DNA from: Istiophorus platypterus
Lineage: Eukaryota; Chordata; Actinopteri; Istiophoriformes; Istiophoridae
NCBI GenBank assembly: GCA_016859345.1
Contig: CM029126.1
Location: 4,384,001-4,448,000, forward strand
Length of the DNA stretch: 64,000 nucleotides
Direction: 5' to 3'
Below are positions 46,301-58,300 of this stretch, one piece after another. The translations under genes were made by a program, and so were the position numbers. The notes beneath the pieces were generated by a model. The model had not been told where the DNA came from and did not search any database. It worked only from the letters and a program-made list of their open reading frames with translations. Each line of letters begins with the position of its first letter. The first letter of the stretch is position 1.

Positions 46301-49300
46301 GTCAGGACGCCATAGGCTCATACAACAGACCCCCCCCCCCTTAATTACAGAAAAAACAAACGAAATTAAAAAGAAAAAATACTGAAATAACAATAAACAG
46401 GAGTTAATCATCAATCATGTATGAAGGAAAAATGACATAAGAGTAAAGAAATTCATCAGTCTGTCTGTGTGAGAGATAGATATTAAAAGAAATGGTTGGA
46501 CATTTTAAGAAATACACCCATCGGCTAGAAATTAAAAAATTCCAGTCTGTGGTTTTAGATGTACTTCCTTTGACTTTTAAAGCGCTTTTTATGAAGTATA
46601 AAATTTCCATTCTGTGATCTGAAATTTATGAATACCCACAGGCTAGACTGTCAGTAAAAGCATGATCAATTTGTTAACACAGCAGATTTAAGATTATTTG
46701 GAATTTTTTGACGTTTATTTATTTTTTTTTCTCAGAATAGTGGAATAGTTTATTTCATTTGTCAAATGTCATCATTCCCATGCAGCTGTTTCCCAGAAAC
46801 TTTCCCACACAACATCTGTATTGTCAGATAGATATTCTGGTGAAAAAAAATGGAGGCAACATAAAAACGTGCCCAGGGCTAATAAGATGCTGATGTCTAC
46901 ATCACTATGGAGATGTCCCACAGCTTTTTAACAAAGATGTCCTTATACAGATGAAATGCAAAGGGATTTTTATAACTATCAGGAAAAAAAAGGCCAGACA
47001 TTAATCAAGAACATGTTTCACAGAAGGAACAAAGCATTGCTCTTTGTTTCTTAAATTACATTAAAGGGTAAAACATGAAAATCATGTCTCTAGTCTTTTC
47101 CATTAGATATCACTAAAATACATGTGTAAATCGCAAAAAACATAACTTAATGAAATCTCACAGTATTTAGTTATATATATTTTATTAGTATTTTTAAAAG
47201 GTTGGTGTAAGGATTCAATATTCTCTTGAAAATTTCAGGTTCATGTAGAACATCTCAGGATGCAAATGACAGTTTAAAAAGCTTCTATAATGAGCTGTCA
47301 ATGTTTATATATTGGTCTCAACCAATGATGTGAAGAGGTTGGACTTGGATGGTAGTGTTTATGTGTAGTTTCCTGGTCTTGATCGGGTATTAAATCTCTG
47401 TTGGTTATATACAATTTGTGCTTGTGCATCTGGAGGTGACAAAATAAGGACAGAGTAAACGTGTAGAGTTGGCAGGAAGGTGTAAATGCAACTCCTTTTG
47501 AATAGTTCCTCTACAAGATAATGCAAGTTTAACCAATTAGGAGTCTACACATAGCGACCTGCTGGAAAGAGGACTTATCTTTATTAATTTGAAACAAAAA
47601 AAACCCCTATATAATCACCTGGGATGGGATTACATCCTTCAAGTATCACAGAAGGAAGATGATCAAATGCACTTGGTCGGTATTTGTCCGTTTATTTTAT
47701 ATTTTCTTAATCTGTTTGCTCCGTTGAACTGTGATCATATGACGTGCAAATTTGTTTATGTGTCACAGGGAGACAGAGGACCCATAGGTGTTCCTGGTCC
47801 ACCAGGGGAAATTGGTATTGGATTTCCAGGAACTAAGGTGACTCATATACATTCAAGTTAGAAAAAAAAAAAAAAAATCATGCCTAAATGTACCCTTAGG
47901 GTTGTGGAGGGAACTTTTCAATCTTCCTATGATTTTATATAATTTCTAAAAGTTTAAGTGAAACATAACTGTGACATGATCAAATAACTCATAAATACTT
48001 GTAGTTTATTCTCTTGTGTCCCTCTTATTGGCTCAATTGAAGCGTCAAAGAACATTTCAAAGAAAGGTTTTAAAAATGCTAACAAGTGCCAGAGATAGAA
48101 TAAATATTATCAATTATTACCAAATTACCGTCAAGTGCTTCAAGTAGTTGACTGGTGATGTGTGATGCTTACAGGGTGAAAAAGGAATTCAGGGAAAACC
48201 AGGTCCCACGGGTCCTGTCGGGATAGGAGAACCAGGACTACCAGTGAGTATGACTGTTCTTGTTTTCATGGTGTACTGGTGGAATTACATCAATATCTTG
48301 TTCACATTTGATTACTTTCTATGCATAACAGTGTCCTATAATTAGTTTCAATGGACAAGTGATGGTTAGGTAAGTACATTTACAAAAGTAGTGGTTAAAT
48401 ATTAAAGATCTGAATACAAAGGTTTTCCTAAAAAGCAGTGAGAGTGCTCCAGCTAGAGAAAGCTGGATTACCAAGGCTAGATCATTTTTCCTTTACTTCC
48501 CCCTGGTTCCCTTTGCTATTACACATTACAGACTGGCCAAGCTGTCAAACATCAACAGATTCTGTGCAATTCACTAAAAACTAATTCAATGATTTCTGGG
48601 ACGTTAAAATGTTCTGAGCAATTTTAAAACACCTACTACCCACATGCAGTGTTGCCCAGTGAAGGTTTATCTGTCCAATGTAGAGCTACAAAGTTTTTCA
48701 TGTTGGCACTTAATGAAGCCTTCACATATGTTTGTGAAGGCTTCAGTAAATGCTGATTTAAAACAGACATTTATTCGTTCAAGGGCCCCATAGGACCACC
48801 TGGGGTACAAGGAAACTCCGGACCACCTGGAGAGGGGTTTCCAGGACCGAAGGTGAGTCGAGTCTTTGATCATGTGTCTGGACCAGTGTAGAACTGATTC
48901 TGTGATTCGACTTTTTGTCAACTACCTGGTTCGGTAGCCAGGAAGATTCACACCTCTGATAAGTCTAACTCAATCCCTGTTATCCTCATCGTCACCCCTT
49001 TACACCCATCCCAAGTGTTATATTCATAGAAATTAAACCATGAAAATCGGTTACAAACATTGTACGTTTAAGTAGAAATTCACATCACTGGCCTTAATAT
49101 GAAATTTGGAAAATACTGGACTTTATGAAAATTATGAAGTTTTCAGAAAACTACTCTGAGAACAGTGATACACACATCAGATTTACTGTCTTTGTTTTAG
49201 GGTGATCGAGGATACCAAGGTCCAAGGGGCACTCGTGGGCTTCAAGGTGTTGGGGTCAAAGGTGACAAGGTAAACACACTCACTGGGCACTTTATTAGGA

Positions 49301-52300
49301 ACATCTTTGCACCTGCCTATTCATGAAGTTATCCAATCAGCCAATCATGTGGTAGCAGTGCAACACCTACGATCATGCAGATACAGGTCAGGAGCTTCAG
49401 TTAAGGTTCACATAAAACATTAGAATGGAGAATAAGTTTAATTTCAGTGACTTTGACTGGAGCATGATTGTTGGTGCCAGACAGGGTTTTGTTTGAGTAT
49501 TTTTGAAACTAATTATCTCCAAATGCATCCACTGAACAGCAGTTCATTGGATGGAAAGACCTTGCTCAGGAGAGAGGTCAGAATAAAAGGGCCAGACTAG
49601 CTCCAGCTGACAGAAAGGTCACGGTAACTCAGATAGCCACTGTGGCTACAGCTGTGGTGAGCAGAAAAAGAATCTGAGAATGAACAACACTTCCAGCCTT
49701 GAGGCGGATTGGCGGGCGACCACGTCGGGTTCCACCCCCCTCAGCCAAGAACAGAAACCTGAGGCTGCAGTGGACCCAGGCTCACCAAAACTTGACAGTT
49801 GAAGACTGGAAAAATGTGGCCCGGTCTGATGAATCTGTATTTCTGCTGAGGCAGCAGATGGTCGGGTCAGAATCTGGCATCTGGCAACAGGATGAGTCCA
49901 TTGACCCAACCTGCCTTGTGTCAACAGTCCAGGCTTGTGGTGGTGGTGTAACGGCGTGGAGGAATGTTTTCTTGGCTCCTTAATACCATTCAATCATGGT
50001 TTGAATGATTGAGTATTGTTACTGACCATTTGCATTCCTTAATGTCCACAGTGCGTGGAGGAATGTTTTCTTGGCTCCTTAATACCATTCAATCATGGTT
50101 TGAATGATTGAGTATTGTTACTGACCATTTGCATTCCTTAATGTCCACAGTGTACGGTCTTCAAATGGCTAATTGCATCAAGAGATGCACCCAGTCACTA
50201 GATCTGAATCCAGTAGAACACCCCTGGGATTTGGTAGAAAGGGAGATTGGCAGCATGAATGTGCGGCTGACAAATCTGCAGAAATAATTTGATCTCATCA
50301 TGGCGACAAGGACCAGAATCTCGAAGGAAAGTTCCCAACATCTTGTGGAATCAATGTGAGAAAGAATTTTGGCTGATCTGAGAGCAAAGGGAGGCCCCAC
50401 CCTGTATTAGTATGGTGTGCCTAATTAAAGTGCTTGGTGGGGGTGGACCTGAGATAAGAATATATTTTAAATGTTTAGTCCACATGGGGAAATTTCTTCT
50501 GATTCTGCAACATTTTCCACCTTTTCATACTCTGATTGATTGTTGGGGCATTGGTTGCTGTATTTTTTGTATACCTTGATGATACAGTCAAATCTTTTCT
50601 CAGGGTAGCCTTGGACCACCTGGGGTTCCAGGTCCAATTGGTGCTCCTGGTATAGGACTTCAAGGAGAAAAGGTAAAAACTGGATTAGCACGTGTCTGAA
50701 TGTTCAGTGCAGATTGTTCTTTTATGGTGGAAATCCACAGCTGAAACCCAAGGGAAGAAAATTGTATTAATGTTACTTTCACTTTCTGCCAGCCTGATCA
50801 GGTTAGAAAAGAACCACATAAAACAAATTCAATATACAGAAAGTAAGCTGTGTTTCCCACCTGTTTTCACCTTCCAACTCCTTCTCTCAGGGTGACCAGG
50901 GCACGATTGGACCTGCAGGACCCAGAGGACCTACAGGTACTGGAATAACAGGGCCTAAGGTAAGACAGGAAGGCGGACGTCCATTAACTGACGCTGTTAT
51001 TGTCTCAGAAACAGAAACAGAGCTACTCATTGTGATGGTCGTGTCTAAATGTTGTGCATATTTCAGTCGCATGAGTATGTGGGTTAAAGCGCAGCTGGCT
51101 TGTCAATAAAATGCCTGCAAGTTTGAATCAGTCTCAGTCATAGAGGCCTGATTTATGAGGCCTGATTTATAATCTGACACATTCAGGTCTGGTTCATGCG
51201 AGGATAATTTCAGAGTCACGATTTTAGCATTTTGTGTCCTGTTCTCTAAATTTAACCCAAAAGGACAATTAGACAAGAAAAAATAGAGAAATTACGTTTG
51301 TTCAGAACTCTATAGAGTTTTCCTGACACATTCAGTATCAACATATTTGCGACTTGCCAGATACGTAAATTAATAACATATCCTCGGTATATAAATAGAA
51401 AATGGAATCTGGTTAAAATTACATTTCCTGCTAAACCTATTTGCTGTTGCAGTTTAGTTGTGAACCAACGTCCTTTCTAGAACACAGGGTTGCTTCAGTA
51501 GGAACAGATGGGTTTGGGGCTGAGTTTGGTCTTTTTTATGGGATTTGTTAACAAGAGAAAATAAAGAAAAACAGAGGATGGTGTAAATCCCTAGCTTTTG
51601 GTCTCATTTCCAGATTTCAATTTTTTTCTTAAATTCATTATCATGTCTGCTGGGACTCCACCGCTTCCCTGCTCCACAGCAGAAACTCACTCTGAATACA
51701 CCACTGTCTGTGTGAATGTCGTCTCCAGGGGAACCAGGGCATCACAGGTGAGCCGGGACTGCCGGGTGAGAGAGGAGTGGGAGAACCAGGACCCAAAGTG
51801 AGTCCCTGTAAAAACACCCTGCACTGTTCACGTATCACTCTCTGCAGTAGAGGTCCCTTTAAAGGAATAGGCCCACATTCTGGGAAATAATTGTATTCGC
51901 TCTCTTCACAATAAAACAAACCTCAATCCTGATATCACTAGCATTACAAAAAGCAGATGGTAAGGGCAGTCCGGTGTGATCTTTTGTGGGCCTATTGGGT
52001 GCTTTCATATCCGTGGTTCATGTCATCCTCCGTCAGTTTTCACCCCAGCAGTGCCGCCGTGTGTTATTTTTTCCCCCGTCAGGGCGACCCAGGGGCCGAG
52101 GGCTTACCAGGTATACCAGGTCAGCCAGGAGAGGATGGAGCCCAGGGACAGAAGGTAACATCATGACACACCTGTTCTCGCTCTCTATTTGGAGAAAAAA
52201 AAATGATTATGTTTTTTACCAGTCTGCTGCTCCACTGACATCTTTTTGAAACAATGGCAGGGGGACCTCGGGTTACCGGGTCCTAGGGGCCCTGACGGGG

Positions 52301-55300
52301 CTCAGGGTAAAGGTGTCCCCGGAGTGAAGGTAAAAGACATTTTTCATAGTTGATGTACATTTAAAAAATATGTGTAAATGTACTGCAATATATGAGTTTC
52401 CAGATAGAATTATCTTCATTTGATGTATGAAGCAATCATCTTACAGGTTTAACTCAAAGTTGATGATTCAGTGGATTGTTTGGAGGAACAAGAGCAACAG
52501 TATTGATGTTTTTTTTTTTTTCTCAGGGTGACAGAGGGGACCGGGGGACCAGGGGCCTTCCCGGTGCCGTTGGTCCTGTGGGACCCATGGGTTCAAAGGT
52601 ATGTGTTTGCATGGTGGACGCACTTCATATGAAAAAGCAGTTTTTTTTATAAACAACTTCAGATGCCGCCACATCTCTAGATCTCAGCAGTAGAGTGGTG
52701 AACAAAATGTTTAAATGTTTTCATTTCCAGGGGGAACAAGGAAATATCGGGCCACCAGGTGCCCCTGGAGCACCAGGGAGGGGTGTACCTGGTGCCAAGG
52801 TAAGCTCAAGAGGTGCCGAACTAGGCTGCATCAGCTGCCAAACAGCAGCAGGTTCAGTTGACTGATCTACTTCTGGTATTTTGTCAGGGAGATCCCGGCC
52901 CCCGAGGCCCAGCTGGAGCCGTGGGAGAGCCGGGGGTGGGTTTAACTGGGCCCAAGGTGAGTCCAGCGCGGGTCTTACTCTTCACCGATCCGCCGAAGCG
53001 AAGCGAAGTCAGTGAGTGAGTGGTGTGTTTTCGGTTTGTAGGGGGACAGAGGGTCACCGGGACTCGTTGGCCCACCTGGACTCAAAGGTGAAGGTTTCTC
53101 CGGCCCTCCAGTGAGTATCAACCTACATTAAAATCTCCTCCTCCTGTATGACCGTATATATCCTTATCACTAACCAACACTGTGTGATTGTATTAAAACC
53201 GTGTCTCAGGGGATCCCGGGGCCTCCTGGGTTGTTGGGAGAGACTGGACCTGAAGGTGTTGGTTTACCTGGACCAAAGGTAAAAGTTTATCCAGTGTCAT
53301 CAACCAGATACTTTGGTTTTTTTTTAGTTATTGTTTCTTTTCCTCTCTGTCTGAGTCGACATTATCATTATAGATCCTATAGATGTTTTATAACTAGAAC
53401 CGTTTTCTGTTCAGGGAGACAGGGGCTTGCCTGGACCTCCTGGACCTGCGGGGCCACCAGGAATCGGTCTGATTGGTCCCAAGGTAATCTAACGATGACA
53501 TGCATGCAACACTCCAAAAAACAAACAACAACAAAAAAAAACTGTACGTGCAAAATCTATGGTAGTTTTCCTCTCCCGCAGGGTTCAGCTGGCCAGACGG
53601 GCCCAACCGGTCCACAGGGGCTACCCGGGGAGGGCATTCAAGGGCAAAAGGTGCCGCCGTCCCCTGTCATCTGCTTTTCGTTCAGTTTGATCAGTGATCG
53701 GGTCGAGAGCCAGCTGTTTACGAACGGCAGCTGTGACCCGACTGGCCTTTTTTGTAAATGAGCAAAATGCACTTTTTCCATTTGAGTGTTGGTTTGGTTT
53801 GCAAAGTTTTATACTCTGCAATACAATGTGATTCTGAATTAGCAGAGCAGCCCTAAAGACAAATGGGACCCAAATGAATTTGAAATGGTTAAATGTGATC
53901 ATCCTCATTTATATTTTCTCTCTCTATTTTTTGTATTATCTCTCTTTTTTTAAATTCTCTTTTCATTGGTCTTTTCAGAAACATATTCCTGGAAGTTTTT
54001 TTCTGTAACAAAGTAAAATTTCGTACTTTTTGGGGTTTTTTTTACCAAGATCATTTTACAATGATTTTTTTTTTTTTTTGATTTTCAACAAGTTGCCTGA
54101 GTCTGCCAGTGACTAAAACTCATCAAACATGTTTTTGATGAATGGCATTAAAACAATTGTTGGTTTTATCATGCTGAAAACTTTGCCATTCAGTTTAATG
54201 TAGTAAAACGAGAAATACTTTCCGTTAGTTTTTCAGTTCTGTAAGTTCTCCTTGACATGGACTGTTCTCGATGCTTCCAGGGAGAGCCTGGATTTCAGGG
54301 GATCTCTGGCCCCAGGGGTCCTCCCGGACAAGGTCTGCAGGGGGACAAGGTAATGATGGAAATGTAAAGATTGATAAATGAATTGTCTTAACCCAAAGCA
54401 ACACTTGAAAACTTTGCACACTAGTGGCTTAAAAAAACCTGATAGGTAACAGATATGTGCATATCTACGCAGACTCCATTTTGATTTAGGCTGAAAGACC
54501 CCCTCTGTCTTTGCTCTTGCAGGGGGACCGAGGCTTCAGGGGCGATAAGGGCAAAAAGGGAGACCAAGGAGAAACCGGAGAGCCAGGAATCATCGGACCT
54601 TTGGTACTGGATTCTGTTGTTTTCAGGCAAATCATTATTTCGTGTTCACATTACCATATTGTAAATGGAAATCATGCCTCAAAATCAGCGGTTAATGGGC
54701 TTTTTCCGTTGCTGCCCCCAGGCTCGGGAATAATGTTCCACCTTTAGATTTTAACGATTTAAAATCAAACTTAGAAACAAACATTTTTATCTTGCTTTTA
54801 AGTTCAGTCTCAGGCTGCTTTTCTTGTCAGTGTCCACTCTTTATTTATTTTTATCTCAGTCTTTTTCCTGCATCTTAATCTGCCTTTGGTTTTGTTCGGT
54901 TTCTTTTTAATTTTATCCTCACACCACCTATTTCTTTTTTTAACTCCACCAAAGTAATTATGCTCAAAAAGCACGACTCAGGACAAAGTTCAGGGTCGGT
55001 ACAAAGGAAGACAGACAATTCATGAAAGGGCTGAGGGGAAAAGACGCAGTCAAGACCGGGGAAAACTAACAAAAACCTGGATCGCTGGATCGCTGGATCG
55101 CTGGAACGCCTGTCAGGAGGAACAAAGAGGAACTGGCACAGAGGGACGGGAACACAGGGACTAAATACACTGAGGGAAGGGGAGACAATAGGGCACAGTT
55201 GCGACACTGTAGGGCGGGGGGGACAATCATGAAGGCGGAGGACGCAGGAAGTGTGAATCTGAAACAGGAGGGAGAGTCAGTGACATCAAAACAAAACAGG

Positions 55301-58300
55301 GAATGGTTCAAAAGGTAAAAACTAAAGGTAAAACATGAACTAAATGACTGAATGAGATATGACACCTTTATTTATGTTTATATATATAATTATAGAAGTA
55401 TGTATATGAATAAATAAAAGTGACCAGACCTTGACTTGCATCTCAGCAGGGACATGAGACAAAACAACTTCCTCAACATGACATTGCGATTTTATTTGTT
55501 CTTAAGTAAGTATCACAAAATGTAAGACGCTAACTAATAACAGGTTCCTTCACACCGCAGGGTAGAGTGGGACAGAAGGGAGAACCTGGACTCACAGTAA
55601 GTACAGGGAACTGTCAGCTAAACCAAAAACAAATCACTAAACTAAAGTTAGTAGATTCATTTGGTGAGTGTTGTCATTACAGAGGGATGAAATCATCAAG
55701 ATCGTGAGATCCATATGCAGTAAGTAAATAATCAGAGGAGGATCAGAGACGCTGACACTTAATGTCAAATTTAAACATTTTCTTTGAGTTTTACTTTTGA
55801 ATTTGCTTCGATTTTCAGTTCCCCTGTAGTGAGTGTAAACTCTCCCTCTCTGCCTCCGCTCTGTGCCATCAGGTTGCGGGTTGACCTGCCGCCAAACCCC
55901 GCTGGAGCTCGTCTTCGTGATCGACAGCTCGGAGAGCGTCGGCCCCGAGAACTTCAACGTGATCAAGGACTTTGTCAACGCCCTGATCGACCGGGCCTCG
56001 GTCAGCCGGGACACCACGCGGGTCGGCGTGGTCCTCTACAGCCACATCAACATGGTGGTGGTCAGCCTCGGGCAGGAGGCCACCCGCGACGAGATCAAGT
56101 CGGCGGTGCGCTCCATGGCCTACCTGGGCGAGGGCACGTTCACGGGCAGCGCCATCCAGCAGGCCAGCCAGGTGTTCAAGGCGGCGCGGGCCGGCGTGAG
56201 GAAGGTGGCCATCGTCATCACGGACGGGCAGGCCGACAAGCGGGACTCGGTCAGCCTGGAGCGCGCGGTGGCACAGGCCCAGGGGAGCAACATCGAAATG
56301 TTCGTGATCGGGGTAGTGAACGAGAGCGACCCGCTGTACGAGGAGTTCAAGAAGGAGCTCAACCTCATGGCCTCCGACCCCGACGCCGACCACGTGTACC
56401 TGATCGATGAGTTCAAAACACTCCCAGGTGACGGTTGCCATGTTCATATGCGTTACATATTAAAGGACTTGTTCACCGAAATTACAAACCAAATGAAAAT
56501 GAAAACTAAAGATTTCTGTGGACTGTCCACAATCACAAAAACACTGTCTCTCAAAAAAGTCTATTCTTTAGATGCCTTAAAAAAAATAATTTTCTCCATC
56601 AGCTTCTTTGTTTGAGCAAAAATAAAAACCCACTAACTGAAATTTGCGGATGTGAACAGAAAGTGAGGATTTGAAATTTGAACTGAAACCTCAAACTTCC
56701 TTAAAAGCACTTAGCGAGAAATCGGTCCGAGCTGATGTGCAAACCTCCAGGGAAAACGTTATTTTTATATAAACCTTCTCTCCCCTAACCACCACTAAGA
56801 AAACAAGATTTACGCTCCGGGAGAATCTGGTTCTACATGTGCAAGTGAAAAAAGAGCATTTTAAATATCTTCTAATGCTGGCACTTGGTGGCACCAAAGA
56901 GCAAAGGTTCCCACTGGTGTTTCAAAAGGACTCTGTCAACTACACATTCTGGGCATATGAAAGAGGGCAAAGCTTGGACGTTAGTCTGAGGAAATTCATA
57001 CAAATTCATACTTACATGCTTTTCTTAAGCAAGACACTCATAACTGACCTGTAGCTTATCTGGGAAGCTACTGACATTAAGTGAAGCTTGTATAAACTCT
57101 CTCCGTCCTCCGGTTTTTTTCAGCTCTTGAAAGAAAACTGCTGAGTCGCATCTGCGAGGACGGCGAGAGACATTTGTTCAGCTCCATCCCGAGCTCCAGG
57201 CTTCCCCCGGGGATCACCGAGGTCTCCAGCAACGCCCGGGAACCCCCGTATAGGACCGACACCGACACACCAGCCTTCACGGGGGACTTCAGGAAGGTCC
57301 AGATCGTGGTGAGGGGAACGAATGAGCCCTTAGGCTGAGTTGAAATGGTTTGACGTGTAGCTGGACGTTATTGAAAGCAACTGAGTAAAAATCAGAAAGA
57401 ATTGAAAAAAAAAGGAATTTTCTCATCATTTTCTCTTCTCAGTGAGCAGCAGAGCTAGGATATAGACTTTTTAATGTAGCTAAATAACACTAAATATTAT
57501 CTGACTGTGCTTTGGTCTTTTTCTGGTCTTGAGGCTGGATTATAGCATCTCTTTTACATAATTAGATGATTGAAAAACAGAAATTTAACACTGATGTATA
57601 TTTTTCTCAGGCAGCTTAATATCATCCCATAATATTGATTAGATATAGATTATTTAATTAGCCATAAGGGTATTTTTTACATTAGTTCTTCCTTCTGGGG
57701 CTTTTAAGCCCCCGGATGATGAAACCCTCTCTCCTCTGCCTCAGCCCGGCCCTCCGGCCTCTAAACTCGACCGAGAACCAGTTTCCCCACCGAGAACCAA
57801 GCCCACTGATGATAGAACCGCCACAGAGACCCAGAGGTTCCCCTTCTTCGACTGGGAGCCCTTCAGGCCGGTGACGGAGTTCCTCCCCCAGTTCGAGGTG
57901 AAGAAGCCGGTGCAGACCGGTGCCAACGGGCTGCCCGTCCCCACTCTGCGGGCCCCGTCTGAAGCCAAGACGCTGCCGCCTCCGCCAACACCACCGCCGC
58001 TGCCCTCTGACGCCCACGTATTGGGTAAATTATTGAGAGTTTGTTGGCTGGAGGAATTCTCAATTCTTGCTGTTTTCCTTTTTAAATTTTTTTTTTAATT
58101 TAACTTTTTCTTTGGCCTCCCGTTGTCCCCAGGGGAGCGGTGCACCCTGACCCTGGACCCGGGCCCCTGCCGCGACTACGTGGTGAAGTGGTACTACGAC
58201 GCCACGGCCAACTCCTGCGCCCAGTTCTGGTTCGGAGGCTGCCTGGGAAACGGGAACCAGTTCGAGAGCGAGAAGAGCTGCAAGGAAACCTGCGTCAAGG

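Larger units (their letters stand above)
49279..50442 (+). mobile_element. Decayed Tc1/mariner (Tc1-like) transposon in col28a1 intron 15
   Basis: Terminal inverted repeats CACTGGGCACTTTATTAGGA (49281-49300) and, at the right end, CCTAATTAAAGTGCTTGG (about 50420-50437, reverse orientation). Between them are transposase remnants in several frames, in the same strand sense as col28a1: a paired-domain-like R-rich stretch, EDWKNVARSDESVFLL with the DDE-region DES, SMDP/SIDP-type and CLVSTVQACGGGV motifs, and LDLNPVEHPWDLVEREI near the C-terminal catalytic part. Frameshifts, stops, a lost middle part and a 99-bp tandem duplication show that it is inactive. Confidence 0.92.

Noticed and set aside
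55784..56410. Second plus-strand frame of 208 codons over VWA2
   Set aside because: Arg/Gly/His-rich shadow of the true frame, which has the complete VWA motifs and correct splice phases.
55869..56447. Open frame of 192 codons on the minus strand opposite the VWA2 exon
   Set aside because: An artefact of very high third-position GC; low-complexity His/Gly/Val composition and no known domain.
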